This document shows positions 6,925 to 14,006 of a DNA stretch of 15,570 bases, one piece after another. A program made the translations under genes and the position numbers. The stretch covers positions 1 to 15,570 of the forward strand of contig USGG01000047.1 of assembly GCA_900554215.1 (NCBI GenBank), in the 5' to 3' direction. The stretch's first letter is position 1, and each line of letters begins with the position of its first letter. Origin of the DNA: an uncultured Megasphaera sp. (GTDB lineage Bacteria; Bacillota; Negativicutes; Veillonellales; Megasphaeraceae). The notes beneath the pieces are model-generated. The model saw only the letters and a list, made by a program, of their open reading frames with translations. It had not been told where the DNA came from and did not search any database.

Positions 6925-6977
6925 ATATGTATCAACCAAAGGAAAACACTGGAATGGCAGCTAAAGGAGTGGTACAG

Positions 6978-7280
6978 ATGATGAAGCGCATAAAGAATAT
7001 TTTGAAGATGACGTTGATCACGACGTTGGTACTGACGACGTTCAGCGGAGCCGTTGCCGTTCAGGCTGCCGGCCCGAGACACGACCGGCCAGGCTGGGAA
7101 CAGCGCGACGACCGGTATCGTGACCATGACCGCCGCGACAGAGATCGCCGCGATCATGACAAAGATTGGAAACGCGACCATAAGAGCAAAACTCAGGAAG
7201 ATGCTGACGATGCCAACAAGAAGGCAAACTGGGCCTTGGGCGTAGCTGCTGTCGCAGCGATTATCGCCATCGCCAAATAA
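6978..7280 (+). CDS. Small exported Arg/Asp/His-rich protein, function unknown
   Basis: A 100-residue protein I do not recognise. Residues 1-32 are a signal peptide (basic start, hydrophobic core LITTLVLTTFSGAVAVQ, AA cleavage region). Residues 33-75 are strongly charged, built of repeated RD, DHD and RRD units with many histidines. Residues about 82-99 (NWALGVAAVAAIIAIAK) are hydrophobic and may be a membrane or lipid anchor. Start: ATG 6978 has AAAGGAG 8 bases upstream; ATG 6981 directly after is possible. The open frame extends far upstream over the regulator gene, but that part is not coding. It has its own promoter and two terminators after it. The His/Asp clusters could bind metal; this is a guess. 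Confidence 0.75.
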   Translation: MMKRIKNILKMTLITTLVLTTFSGAVAVQAAGPRHDRPGWEQRDDRYRDHDRRDRDRRDHDKDWKRDHKSKTQEDADDANKKANWALGVAAVAAIIAIAK

Positions 7281-7285
7281 CATGG

Positions 7286-7318
7286 CTCCCCAATAGGGGA
7301 GGATATGATCTCCCTTTT
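7286..7318 (+). terminator. Small terminator with a competing hairpin
   Basis: GGGAG (7297-7301) pairs with CTCCC (7310-7314), followed by TTTT. The same GGGGAG can instead pair with CTCCCC at 7286-7291, around AATA. The two hairpins exclude each other, as in an attenuator. The gene end is only 6 bases upstream. Confidence 0.45.
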
Positions 7319-7333
7319 AATCTCATATAGTAT

Positions 7334-7377
7334 AAAATACCCGCAGGCAGTGGTGATGATCTGTCTGCGGGTATTTT
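7334..7377. terminator. Strong bidirectional-type terminator before rng
   Basis: Arms at 7334-7350 and 7361-7377 pair over 17 positions (one G-T), starting AAAATACCCGCAG and ending CTGCGGGTATTTT, with a 10-base loop. The A and T runs are inside the stem ends, so it can work on either strand. It closes the transcript of the small exported protein. Confidence 0.8.
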
Positions 7378-7434
7378 ATCGCTGCTTTCGGCGGTGCCGA
7401 TGGGGCGGCGCATATGGCTTGACCGTGGTTTTTA

Positions 7435-7443
7435 TGATACAAT
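7435..7443 (+). promoter_or_regulatory. Extended -10 promoter for rng
   Basis: TGATACAAT at 7435-7443 is a TGn-TACAAT extended -10. TTGACC at 7419-7424 is too close (13 bases) to be a standard -35. Predicted start of transcription is near 7450, 27 bases before the gene. Confidence 0.4.
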
Positions 7444-7476
7444 GTTTTCATAGCTTTTAAGAGTGAGGAACAGCAG

Positions 7477-8913
7477 ATGAAATTAATTGTAGGAAATGTC
7501 ATGCCTGAAGAAACGCGCATGGCTATTATAGAAGACGGTCGTCTCCGCGATTTCGCCGTCGAGCGGAATGATGAGACGCACATTGGCAATCACATTTACA
7601 AGGGGATCATACAGAATATCCTGCCGGCCCTGCAGGCGGCCTTCGTCAACATCGGCCGCAAGAAAAACGCCTTTCTGTATTTAGGCGATTTATTTCCCCG
7701 GGCAGCGACGAAAGAGGAAATTCAGCAGACCCATATTTCTGTAGGACAGAGCGTCCTCGTCCAGGTCATCAAGGAGGAACGGGGCAGCAAGGGGGCCAAG
7801 GTGACGGCCAACGTCAGCCTGGCCGGGAGATACGCTGTCCTCATGCCGACGGTCGACTACGTCGGCGTGTCGAAGAAGATACGGGACGAAGAAGAACGGA
7901 ACCGCCTGCGCGATATTACGGCGAAAATCAAGCCGGCCGGCATGGGCCTGATCATCCGCACCGTCGCCAAGGGCGTGTCGGAAGAGGCGCTGCTGGCCGA
8001 TATCCGCTATCTGCTGCGGACGTGGGACAGCGTGCAGCAGCGGTATAAGCTGGCGAAAAAGCCCAAGCTCCTGTACCGTGAGGCCGACTTAGTCATGCGG
8101 ATGATACGGGATCACTTCACGGCCGACGTAAAGAAAATCGTCGTCGACGACAAGGATGCCTACGACCGCATCTGTCAAATCGTGACGGACGACCAGTGGC
8201 GCAGCCGCGTCGAGCTGTATCAGGGCGACCAGCCCATTTTTGAATGCTACAATTTAGAAGACGAGCTGCGGCACCTTATGGCCCGCGAAGTCGCGCTGCC
8301 GTCGGGAGGCACGCTGGTCTTTGACCATACGGAGGCACTGACGGTCATCGACGTCAACAGCGGCAAGTACACGGGCAACGGCACCCTGCAGGACACGATA
8401 TTTCACGTCAATAAGGAAGCAGCCGTGGAAATCGCCCGGCAGCTGCGGCTCCGCGATATCGGCGGCATCATTATCATCGATTTCATCGACATGGCCCAGC
8501 CTGTGCGGCGCGATGAAATTCTGCAGATACTGGAACGGGAAATGGCTCAGGACTGCACGAAAACCCATGTCTTGGGCATGACGGCCCTGAATCTGGTGGA
8601 AATTACCCGCAAGAAGGCCCGGCAGGGCTTGTATCAGGTACAGTTCAGTCCCTGCGATATCTGCGGCGGCTCGGGGTATTTGTATTCGCCTGAATCAGTG
8701 GCGATCCAGATTATCCGCCGCCTGCGCCATATGGTTCACGTGCGCCATATAAAAGGCGACCTGCTCATCTGCGCCCATGCCGACGTGTTAGCCGTCTTAA
8801 AAGATAAAAAACGGCGGGATGAACTGGAGCGGGAGCTGTCCCGGACGCTTCACTTCGAAGCGTCGGATCATCCAAACCGGGAAGTATTTTCGATTTTGTC
8901 GTACCATGAATAA
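7477..8913 (+). CDS. rng: Ribonuclease G / RNase E family endoribonuclease
   Basis: Single-strand-specific endoribonuclease of rRNA and mRNA processing. The 478-residue length fits RNase G and lacks the long C-terminal scaffold of RNase E. Domains in order: S1 RNA-binding region at about 35-115, 5'-sensor region, then the DNase-I-like catalytic part with the metal ligands Asp292 (VIDVNSGKYTG) and Asp335 (IIIIDFIDM), and the zinc-link CDIC at 393-396 used for dimer formation. All key residues are present. Start: GTGAGGA 7 bases before ATG. It is alone between two terminators; in many Firmicutes rng lies next to rplU-rpmA, which is not the case here. Confidence 0.94.
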   Translation: MKLIVGNVMPEETRMAIIEDGRLRDFAVERNDETHIGNHIYKGIIQNILPALQAAFVNIGRKKNAFLYLGDLFPRAATKEEIQQTHISVGQSVLVQVIKEERGSKGAKVTANVSLAGRYAVLMPTVDYVGVSKKIRDEEERNRLRDITAKIKPAGMGLIIRTVAKGVSEEALLADIRYLLRTWDSVQQRYKLAKKPKLLYREADLVMRMIRDHFTADVKKIVVDDKDAYDRICQIVTDDQWRSRVELYQGDQPIFECYNLEDELRHLMAREVALPSGGTLVFDHTEALTVIDVNSGKYTGNGTLQDTIFHVNKEAAVEIARQLRLRDIGGIIIIDFIDMAQPVRRDEILQILEREMAQDCTKTHVLGMTALNLVEITRKKARQGLYQVQFSPCDICGGSGYLYSPESVAIQIIRRLRHMVHVRHIKGDLLICAHADVLAVLKDKKRRDELERELSRTLHFEASDHPNREVFSILSYHE

Positions 8914-8915
8914 AT

Positions 8916-8957
8916 GAAAAATAGCTCGACACTATAATGTGCCGGGCTATTTTTTTT
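8916..8957. terminator. Bidirectional terminator between rng and the SIMPL gene
   Basis: AATAGCTCG (8920-8928) pairs with CGGGCTATT (8943-8951) with one G-T; CAC/GTG continue the stem around a TATAAT loop after one mismatch. Eight T follow on the plus strand (from 8950) and five on the minus strand. It serves the two convergent genes. Confidence 0.88.
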
Positions 8958-8970
8958 GCTCGTCCGTATG

Positions 8971-9684
8971 CTATTGGAGATAGAAGGTCATGGTGACTGT
9001 TTCGCTTAACGTATTGGTGCCTGCTTCGACGGGGGCGTAGTCGGCGGCTTTGGCGGACATGCGCAGCGCCGCGCCGGCGTAGCCGTTTTCATAGGACGGC
9101 GAGCGGCCGGAAATGCTGATTTCCTTCACCTTGCCGAGGGACATGCCGGCGGCCTGGGCGGCGGCTTCTGCCTGCCGTCTGCCGTTGATGATGGCCTGCT
9201 TGACCAGGTTGTCCTTAATCTGTTCGGTCTTTTCATTGGTAAAGCGGATGCCCTGAATGGAGTTGGCGTTCAGGTTGGCCGCCTTGGCGATGATGCGGGG
9301 AATCATGTCGAGGTCGGACACTTTAATTTGCAAATTGTTCGTTACGGTATACGATACGATTTTGCGGCTCTTGCTGTCGTAGTTCGGCGACATGTAGAAG
9401 CCCATGGTCTTAAGGTTTTCCGGGGCAATGCCCATGGATTTCATGGCTGCCGTAACCTGGCTCATAACTTCGTTGTTCTGCGTGCGTGCCTGCTGTGCGT
9501 CTTCTCCTGTCGTTTCCATGCCAATGGTGACGTAGGCCGTGTCGGGAGCGACTTCCTGCTGGGCGTAGCCCGTGACGTGGATGACCGACGGTTCGGGAGC
9601 GGCGGCATAGGACGGGGACATAAAGGCCGTGGAGCCGATGAGCAGCGCGGCGACGGCCAAGGCTTTAACGGGATAATATTTCAT
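8971..9684 (-). CDS. Exported SIMPL-domain (DUF541) protein
   Basis: A 237-residue envelope protein of the SIMPL family. Residues 1-28 are a signal peptide (KALAVAALLIGSTAFM core, SYA-AAP cleavage). The rest is typical of the family: VTGYAQQEVAPDTAYVTIGMETTG at the start of the domain, YTVTNNLQIKVSDLDMIP in the middle, GIRFTNE and a conserved GRRQAEAAAQAAGMSLGKV helix. SIMPL proteins are periplasmic or surface proteins of poorly known role, some linked to oxidative or envelope stress. Start: ATG at 9684 with AAAGGAGGT 6 bases upstream; the ATG at 9708 would include that site and is rejected. It has its own promoter and shares a terminator with rng. Confidence 0.9.
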   Translation of the reverse strand: MKYYPVKALAVAALLIGSTAFMSPSYAAAPEPSVIHVTGYAQQEVAPDTAYVTIGMETTGEDAQQARTQNNEVMSQVTAAMKSMGIAPENLKTMGFYMSPNYDSKSRKIVSYTVTNNLQIKVSDLDMIPRIIAKAANLNANSIQGIRFTNEKTEQIKDNLVKQAIINGRRQAEAAAQAAGMSLGKVKEISISGRSPSYENGYAGAALRMSAKAADYAPVEAGTNTLSETVTMTFYLQ

Positions 9685-9731
9685 GATAGGACCTCCTTTT
9701 CGTTCCATAAGGCTTGTTTATTGGTATGCCT

Positions 9732-9761
9732 ATTATAGCATTTCGCCGGAAGGCCCTTCAA
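9732..9761 (-). promoter_or_regulatory. Promoter of the SIMPL gene
   Basis: On the minus strand TTGAAG (9761-9756) and TATAAT (9737-9732) are 18 bases apart. Transcription would start near 9725, about 40 bases before the ATG. Confidence 0.65.
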
Positions 9762-9785
9762 TACAAAGGAACGGACTGTGCAGAA

Positions 9786-9812
9786 ACTGTGACAATTATG
9801 ACAGATAATTGT
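9786..9812. repeat. Inverted repeat upstream of the SIMPL promoter
   Basis: ACAATTAT (9792-9799) and ATAATTGT (9805-9812) are perfect arms around GACAG. It overlaps CTGTGACAATTATGACAG (9786-9803), which has CTGT/ACAG ends. It lies between the tadA stop codon and the SIMPL promoter, centred about 75 bases before the predicted SIMPL start of transcription. It may be an operator or a weak end hairpin for tadA; there is no T run on the tadA strand. Confidence 0.35.
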
Positions 9813-9819
9813 GTTTTGT

Positions 9820-10275
9820 TTATTTCTGACGCCGGCTGCGGAAGAAATCGCGCATGATGGCGGCGCATTCGTCGGCACGGATGCCGGCCGTTACTTCGAC
9901 GCGGTGGTTCAGGGCCGGGTTGTCGACGATTTGAAACAGGGAGCGGACGGCGCCGCCCTTTGGATCGTCGCAGCCGTAGACGATGCGGTCGAGGCGGCTG
10001 TTGACGATGGCGCCGGCGCACATGGGGCAGGGCTCGACGGTGACGTAGAGGGTGCAGCCTGTGAGCCGCCAACGGCCCAGGGCCCGGCAGGCCTTTTCAA
10101 TGGCCAGGAGCTCGGCGTGAGCCGTGGCGCAGGGCAGGGTTTCGCGCAGGTTATAGGCCCGGGCAATGGCCTTTTTTTGATAAATGACGACGGCGCCTAC
10201 GGGAATTTCCCCGACGGCGGCGGCGATTTTTGCTTCTTCTATGGCTTTGCCCATGTAAAATTCGTCTTTTGTCAT
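9820..10275 (-). CDS. tadA: tRNA(adenine-34) deaminase
   Basis: Converts the wobble adenosine of tRNA-Arg(ACG) to inosine. The 151-residue length fits bacterial TadA. Zinc and catalytic motifs are intact: His53-Ala-Glu55 (proton shuttle Glu55) and Pro82-Cys83-Pro-Met-Cys86. GEIPVGAVV near 22-30, YNLRE at 41-45 and RLDRIVYGCDDPKGGA after the zinc site are also typical. Start: ATG 10275. The nearest ribosome-site match, AGGGAG, is about 14 bases away, longer than usual, so translation may be modest. The next Met, residue 8, has no better site. It is divergent from the TRIC-type gene and upstream of the SIMPL gene. Confidence 0.94.
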   Translation of the reverse strand: MTKDEFYMGKAIEEAKIAAAVGEIPVGAVVIYQKKAIARAYNLRETLPCATAHAELLAIEKACRALGRWRLTGCTLYVTVEPCPMCAGAIVNSRLDRIVYGCDDPKGGAVRSLFQIVDNPALNHRVEVTAGIRADECAAIMRDFFRSRRQK

Positions 10276-10283
10276 GACGTATC

Positions 10284-10312
10284 TTGATTCTCCCTATATA
10301 ATATAGTATGGT
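10284..10312 (+). promoter_or_regulatory. Shared AT-rich divergent promoter region of tadA and the TRIC gene
   Basis: Rightward: TTGATT (10284-10289) and TATGGT (10307-10312) are 17 bases apart. Leftward: TATATT-like -10 elements lie in the same CTATATAATATAG stretch, with no clear -35. The gap between the two start codons is 77 bases and must hold both promoters. Exact elements are uncertain. Confidence 0.35.
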
Positions 10313-10352
10313 AAGGTATGTATTGTATTATTTTACTAAATCGAGGTGTCAT

Positions 10353-11018
10353 ATGCAATCTATTTGGTGGCAGGTTTTTGATATATTGGGAACGTCGGCT
10401 TTTGCTTTGTCGGGAGCGCTGGTGGCGATTTCCCGGCGCATGGACTTATTCGGTATCTTTGTCTTGGCGGCTGCGACGGCTGTCGGCGGAGGGATTGTCC
10501 GCGATCTCATGCTGGGCCATACGCCGCCGTCGGCGTTCCGCACGACGCTGTACGTCTGGATTATTGCCCTTTCCATCGTTGCCGTCGTCTTATTTATCCG
10601 CTACGTAAACGTGTCGTCTCGCCAGCGTCTGGTTCATCAAATGGAATCGATCTATCTCGTCTGCGATGCCATCGGCCTGGGTTCCTTTACTGTCACGGGG
10701 ACGCTCATGGGATTTTATTACTATCCCCAGTACTGGGTGCTGAACGTTACTCTCGGCGTGCTAACCGCCGTAGGCGGAGGCGTCGTCCGCGACGTGCTGG
10801 CCGGGCAGATACCGGGCGTATTGAAAAAGGAAATTTATGCGACGGCGGCCTTGGCCGGGGCGTGCATATTGCTTTCCGTCCACATCTATTGGGGCTTCAC
10901 CATATACGCCGCGTCGACCTTGAGCTTTGCCTTTACGGTCTGCCTGCGGCTAGTTGCAGTGCGCCTTCATTGGAACTTGCCCCGCGTGCGCAGGACGACG
11001 AAGAGTTCCATTTTTTAA
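10353..11018 (+). CDS. TRIC / UPF0126 family membrane channel protein
   Basis: A 221-residue membrane protein with about seven hydrophobic segments and two internal repeats. Each repeat carries the family signature: AVGGGIVRDLMLGHTPP in the first half and AVGGGVVRDVLAGQIPGVL in the second. The family holds bacterial trimeric cation channels and members annotated as glycine transporters (YicG-like), so the permeant is uncertain. Start: ATG 10353 has GAGG 6 bases upstream; the earlier ATG 10308 would add 15 polar residues with no ribosome site. The last bases contain the promoter of the next gene. Confidence 0.88.
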   Translation: MQSIWWQVFDILGTSAFALSGALVAISRRMDLFGIFVLAAATAVGGGIVRDLMLGHTPPSAFRTTLYVWIIALSIVAVVLFIRYVNVSSRQRLVHQMESIYLVCDAIGLGSFTVTGTLMGFYYYPQYWVLNVTLGVLTAVGGGVVRDVLAGQIPGVLKKEIYATAALAGACILLSVHIYWGFTIYAASTLSFAFTVCLRLVAVRLHWNLPRVRRTTKSSIF

Positions 11019-11034
11019 CGGAGTTTGCTATAAT
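11006..11034 (+). promoter_or_regulatory. Promoter of the DUF4127 gene
   Basis: TTCCAT (11006-11011), 17 bases, then TATAAT (11029-11034) with TG one base before it (extended -10). The -35 lies inside the end of the TRIC gene. Transcription would start near 11041. Confidence 0.6.
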
Positions 11035-11047
11035 CATTACAATGATT
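11028..11047. promoter_or_regulatory. PerR/Fur-like palindrome over the -10 and start site
   Basis: Bases 11028-11042 match the PerR box TTATAAT-N-ATTATAA at 12 of 14 fixed positions. An overlapping perfect palindrome, AATCATT-AC-AATGATT, fills 11032-11047. Its position over the -10 element and start of transcription is that of a repressor site. Part of the match comes from the TATAAT itself, but the right half (ATTACAA) is independent. Confidence 0.4.
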
Positions 11048-11075
11048 TTATTATCTTTGATAGGAAGTGGTAGTT

Positions 11076-12902
11076 TTGAAGGGTTGGCAAAAAGCCATAG
11101 GCGCCGCCGTCTTGTCCATGCTCATGAGCGTCGGGCCGACGGCGATGGCGCGGACGATTTTATATGTGCCTCAGGATAATCGTCCCGTCGATCTGGCGTA
11201 TACGGTTAACACGGCGGAAGACGCGGGATATACAGTTCTTACGCCGCCGGAGCAATATTTGTCCGGGTCCAATTTTCAAGGTTCGCCGGACCGGCTCCTG
11301 CGCTGGGTCAACGAGAACGCCGGCCTGGCCGATGCAATGGTCTTATCTATTGATTCTCTGGTATATGGCGGTCTCGTCGATTCGCGGAAGCATAATTTCG
11401 ACATGGAAACCCTCGTCGAACGGCTGGAAAAGGTGGAAAACCTGCATAAGCTTCATAAAAACGTACCTATTTACGCTTTCAGCACCGTTATGCGCAGCCC
11501 CTGGGCCGGCGGCAAGGGCGTAGAGCCTGATTATTACCTGAAAATGGGGACGGATATGTATCAGCTGGCGGCCCTGCAGGCTAAGATGGACGTAGATAAC
11601 CTGACGCCGCAGGAGCGGAGCAGCTGGTTTGCCGTTATGCGCCGTATTCCTTTGGAATATTTGCAGGACTGGTACAATCGCCGGCAGAAGAACATGATGA
11701 TTAATTACCGTCTCATTCAGGACGCCAAGAAGGGGATTTTCAAATACTACAGCCTGGGCCATGACGATAATTCCGTCAATACCCAGTCGTCCCTCGAATC
11801 GAAGTATTTGGAAATGGCCGGCGCCGACGTGCCCAAGACGTCCTTCGGCTCTTTCCCCGGTGCGGACCAGCTGGGGTTACTGCTTATCACGCGGGCAAAC
11901 AATGATTTTACGAACTATCATCCCAAGGTCACGGTGATTTATCCCCTGGGCGGCGGCGAGAAGACCGTGCCGAGCTACGACGGACAGGCTATCGGCAAGA
12001 CGATTGCCGCTCATATCGAGGCGATTGGCGGTACTGTAACTGAAACGGAACGGCCCGATTTGCTGCTGGCGGTAAATACGCCCCTTACGTCGTCGACCAG
12101 CGAATCGGGGAATTTTGAAAACTTCCCCATCATGCTGCAGTCGACGCGGGAATTTCTGACGCAGATAGAAACGGCCGTCAAGGCCGGGATTCCCGTCAGC
12201 CTCGTCGACATGGCTTTTTCCAACGGTTCGGACAATACCCTCGTATACGGCTTGTATCAGGACAAGATGATGTACCGCCTGGCGGCGTACAACGGCTGGA
12301 ATACGGCCAGCAATTCCGTCGGCTACGGCTTGTCCCAAGGCGTCCTGTCGCGGTATATGACGCCGGAGGCCCACCGCGACATGCTGACGACGCAGTATCT
12401 GGACAACTGGGCCTATCAAGCCAACGTGCGCGACTATATTTCCCGCATGGATCAGAAGCTGGAAGCCGGCACGGTGAAGCGCTATTATCCGACGGTCATG
12501 AGAGAGCTCCAGAGCCTGACAAAAGAACAGCTCCAGCGCTATTCCGGCACGTATTTGGGCGTCGACCCGCGGACAGTCGACGTGACCTTGCCGTGGAACC
12601 GCTTGTTTGAAGTATACGTGGACGTCCACGATAAGCCCGACGTCGATTTGGAATGGCGGGAACGGCAGAAATTGAAGCAGAAAGAGCTGGACCGTCTGGG
12701 AAAAATCCTGAACGACGCCAAGAAAGCCTTGGAGGACGCTAAGAAGGCCGCTAAAGGCGGCAAGGTAGACCCGGCCCTGGAAAAACGGCTGAAAGAGGCT
12801 GAAGCTGACGCGAAAGCCGCCTATGAGGCGGAAAAGCAGGCCCAGGAGCTGAATGCCAAGGAAGAGGCGGCTCAGAAAAACCGCACGTGGGCTCCTAAGT
12901 AA
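11076..12902 (+). CDS. Exported DUF4127-family protein with coiled-coil tail
   Basis: A 608-residue exported protein of unknown function. Residues 1-26 look like a signal peptide (KAIGAAVLSMLMSVGPTAMA). The DUF4127 hallmark follows at once: ILYVPQDNRPVDLAYTV from residue 28, then AMVLSIDSLVYGGLVDSR, ENLHKLHKNVPIYAFSTVMR and, later, PLLVDMAFSNGSDN-type and LDNWAYQANVR stretches. Residues about 525-605 are a Lys/Glu/Ala-rich coiled coil that is not part of the usual domain. Start: I chose TTG 11076, because AGGAAG lies 8 bases upstream; GTG 11067 would overlap that site. No partner gene suggests a role; the operator-like palindrome at its promoter hints at metal or peroxide control. Confidence 0.82.
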   Translation: MKGWQKAIGAAVLSMLMSVGPTAMARTILYVPQDNRPVDLAYTVNTAEDAGYTVLTPPEQYLSGSNFQGSPDRLLRWVNENAGLADAMVLSIDSLVYGGLVDSRKHNFDMETLVERLEKVENLHKLHKNVPIYAFSTVMRSPWAGGKGVEPDYYLKMGTDMYQLAALQAKMDVDNLTPQERSSWFAVMRRIPLEYLQDWYNRRQKNMMINYRLIQDAKKGIFKYYSLGHDDNSVNTQSSLESKYLEMAGADVPKTSFGSFPGADQLGLLLITRANNDFTNYHPKVTVIYPLGGGEKTVPSYDGQAIGKTIAAHIEAIGGTVTETERPDLLLAVNTPLTSSTSESGNFENFPIMLQSTREFLTQIETAVKAGIPVSLVDMAFSNGSDNTLVYGLYQDKMMYRLAAYNGWNTASNSVGYGLSQGVLSRYMTPEAHRDMLTTQYLDNWAYQANVRDYISRMDQKLEAGTVKRYYPTVMRELQSLTKEQLQRYSGTYLGVDPRTVDVTLPWNRLFEVYVDVHDKPDVDLEWRERQKLKQKELDRLGKILNDAKKALEDAKKAAKGGKVDPALEKRLKEAEADAKAAYEAEKQAQELNAKEEAAQKNRTWAPK

Positions 12903-12953
12903 TCGAAAGGGGAGGGCATGGCGAGCCGCATTGTGCTGACAATGACATCGTGC

Positions 12954-12986
12954 TGTAACAAAATTGTAACAATTATTAGCTATACT
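12954..12986 (+). promoter_or_regulatory. Promoter with paired TGTAAC box for the Lys/Asp-rich exported protein
   Basis: TGTAAC at 12954 and again at 12965 are direct repeats 11 bases apart, followed after exactly 10 bases by TATACT (12981-12986). A CCAAAGG leader motif follows, as in the site at 6892-6924. There is no standard -35. The layout is that of an OmpR/PhoB-family activator box. Confidence 0.55.
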
Positions 12987-13029
12987 ATTCATATACCAAA
13001 GGTATTTGAATAAAGGGAGCTGATATACG

Positions 13030-13437
13030 ATGAAATTAAAAGATTCGCTGCGCAAAAAGATTATAACTTCTGTTATGACCGGCGTCATGGTTGTCGTCGT
13101 AGCCGCGCCGTATTCTATGGTTTCGGCTGCCGATATGACTCATGGAAGACTGCCTGTCAAGGCTGTTCAAAAGGACGGGCCTAAGCATGATAACGACGTG
13201 CGGAAGCCGGGAGACCGTAAGGACGCGCGTAAGGACGTTCGGAAGGATGTCAAAAAAGACCGCAAGGCTGATAAAAAAGACATAAAGAAAGAGTTGAAAA
13301 AGGATGCAAAGAAGCCAGGCGTTATGAAGAAGCAGCCGCCTAAGAGGGGAGACGTCAGGAACGGCAAGGATACGGCTAGGCACGACCAGAAGGGCCATGG
13401 CGATAAAAAAGATACGCCGCGCCGCGGACGGGCTTAA
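13030..13437 (+). CDS. Small exported Lys/Asp-rich repeat protein, function unknown
   Basis: A 135-residue protein I do not recognise. Residues 1-34 are a signal peptide (KLKDSLRKK, hydrophobic VMTGVMVVVVAAPYSMV, cleavage near SAA-DM). The mature part is extremely charged and low in complexity, with repeated KDVRKDVKKD-like and KK-D units at about 60-95, followed by Pro/Gly/Arg/His-rich sequence. It has no cysteine and almost no hydrophobic residue, so it is likely unfolded in the envelope. Start: AAAGGGAG 10 bases before ATG. Its promoter box matches that of the small protein at 6978, and its signal-peptide end (SAADM) matches the next gene. Binding to anionic wall or membrane polymers is a guess. 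Confidence 0.75.
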   Translation: MKLKDSLRKKIITSVMTGVMVVVVAAPYSMVSAADMTHGRLPVKAVQKDGPKHDNDVRKPGDRKDARKDVRKDVKKDRKADKKDIKKELKKDAKKPGVMKKQPPKRGDVRNGKDTARHDQKGHGDKKDTPRRGRA

Positions 13438-13456
13438 TGGAAATCAGACGGGCGAC

Positions 13457-13473
13457 GGGAGAAATATACTCCC
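13457..13473 (+). repeat. Small hairpin GGGAG-N7-CTCCC between two exported-protein genes
   Basis: Five-base arms around AAATATA, 20 bases after a stop codon. It resembles the terminator hairpin after the other small gene (7297-7314), with the same arms and near-equal loop, but here no T run follows. Partial read-through to the next gene is therefore likely. Confidence 0.35.
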
Positions 13474-13523
13474 TGCGCAGCTAAGTATATGAAAACACAG
13501 AAAGCGTGAAGGAGCTGAATCAT

Positions 13524-13961
13524 ATGAAAACGATAACATGGCGTAAGAAATTGGCATCTTTTGCATTAGTAGGCGCTGCTGCCGCCGTCATGACGGTTAT
13601 GCCGAACAGCCAGGCTTCGGCTGCCGACATGCGTCCCGGCCCGCCTCCGCCGCCGCACCGCATCGGTATGGCCGGACCGGGGTTCCACAGCACCTTTGAT
13701 TTTTCGCATCGCGTGCAGGCTATGGTACGGGACGGCAAGATTACGCAGGACCAGGCTTTTAAGCTGTATGACGAAATGAAACGGTTTGAACGGAAAGGGC
13801 AGCGGGACCATCGGCGGTTCATGCATAAGCTTCCCGAAAGGACAGGCATTTCTGAAGATACGCTGAAGGAATTGTTTGCGCCGCCTAAGAGAGATAAGAC
13901 GTTTAAAGACGGCAAGAAGCATCGTCCGGCGCCGCCTCATCGCCGCGGAGACCGCCGGTAG
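13524..13961 (+). CDS. Small exported basic protein with Pro-rich start and helical core
   Basis: A 145-residue protein I cannot assign. Residues 1-35 are a signal peptide (ITWRKKL, ASFALVGAAAAVMTVM, cleavage near ASAA-DM). A proline-rich MRPGPPPPPHR segment follows. Residues about 60-112 form a helical stretch, HRVQAMVRDGKITQDQAFKL and on, whose VRDGKITQDQA resembles the 'DGKITQEQAD' motif of small exported Firmicute proteins such as DUF2680; a Spy/CpxP-like role is conceivable but the LTxxQ motif is not seen. The tail is Arg/Lys/His-rich. Start: ATG 13524 with AAGGAG 9 bases upstream; GTG 13506 would include it. Probably co-expressed with the gene 86 bases upstream. Confidence 0.72.
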   Translation: MKTITWRKKLASFALVGAAAAVMTVMPNSQASAADMRPGPPPPPHRIGMAGPGFHSTFDFSHRVQAMVRDGKITQDQAFKLYDEMKRFERKGQRDHRRFMHKLPERTGISEDTLKELFAPPKRDKTFKDGKKHRPAPPHRRGDRR

Positions 13962-14006
13962 GCTCATGGCATGGCTATGCAGCGTCTGAACGATGGCTCC
14001 GGACCA

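Noticed and set aside
6193..6939. 248-codon minus-strand open frame over the RpiR gene
   Set aside because: The plus strand has clear HTH and SIS motifs; the antisense frame has none.
6423..6977. Upstream extension of the small exported protein's frame into the RpiR gene
   Set aside because: The frame is open by chance. A ribosome site and signal peptide place the real start at 6978.
12918..13013. 31-codon open frame after the DUF4127 gene with AAAGGGGAGGG before its ATG
   Set aside because: The purine run is only 1-6 bases from the ATG, and the frame covers the TGTAAC/TATACT promoter shared with another gene, so a non-coding role is more likely. Not fully excluded.
11877..13088. 403-codon minus-strand open frame over the DUF4127 gene
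   Set aside because: Antisense shadow of a conserved exported protein that also crosses a promoter region; composition is not protein-like.
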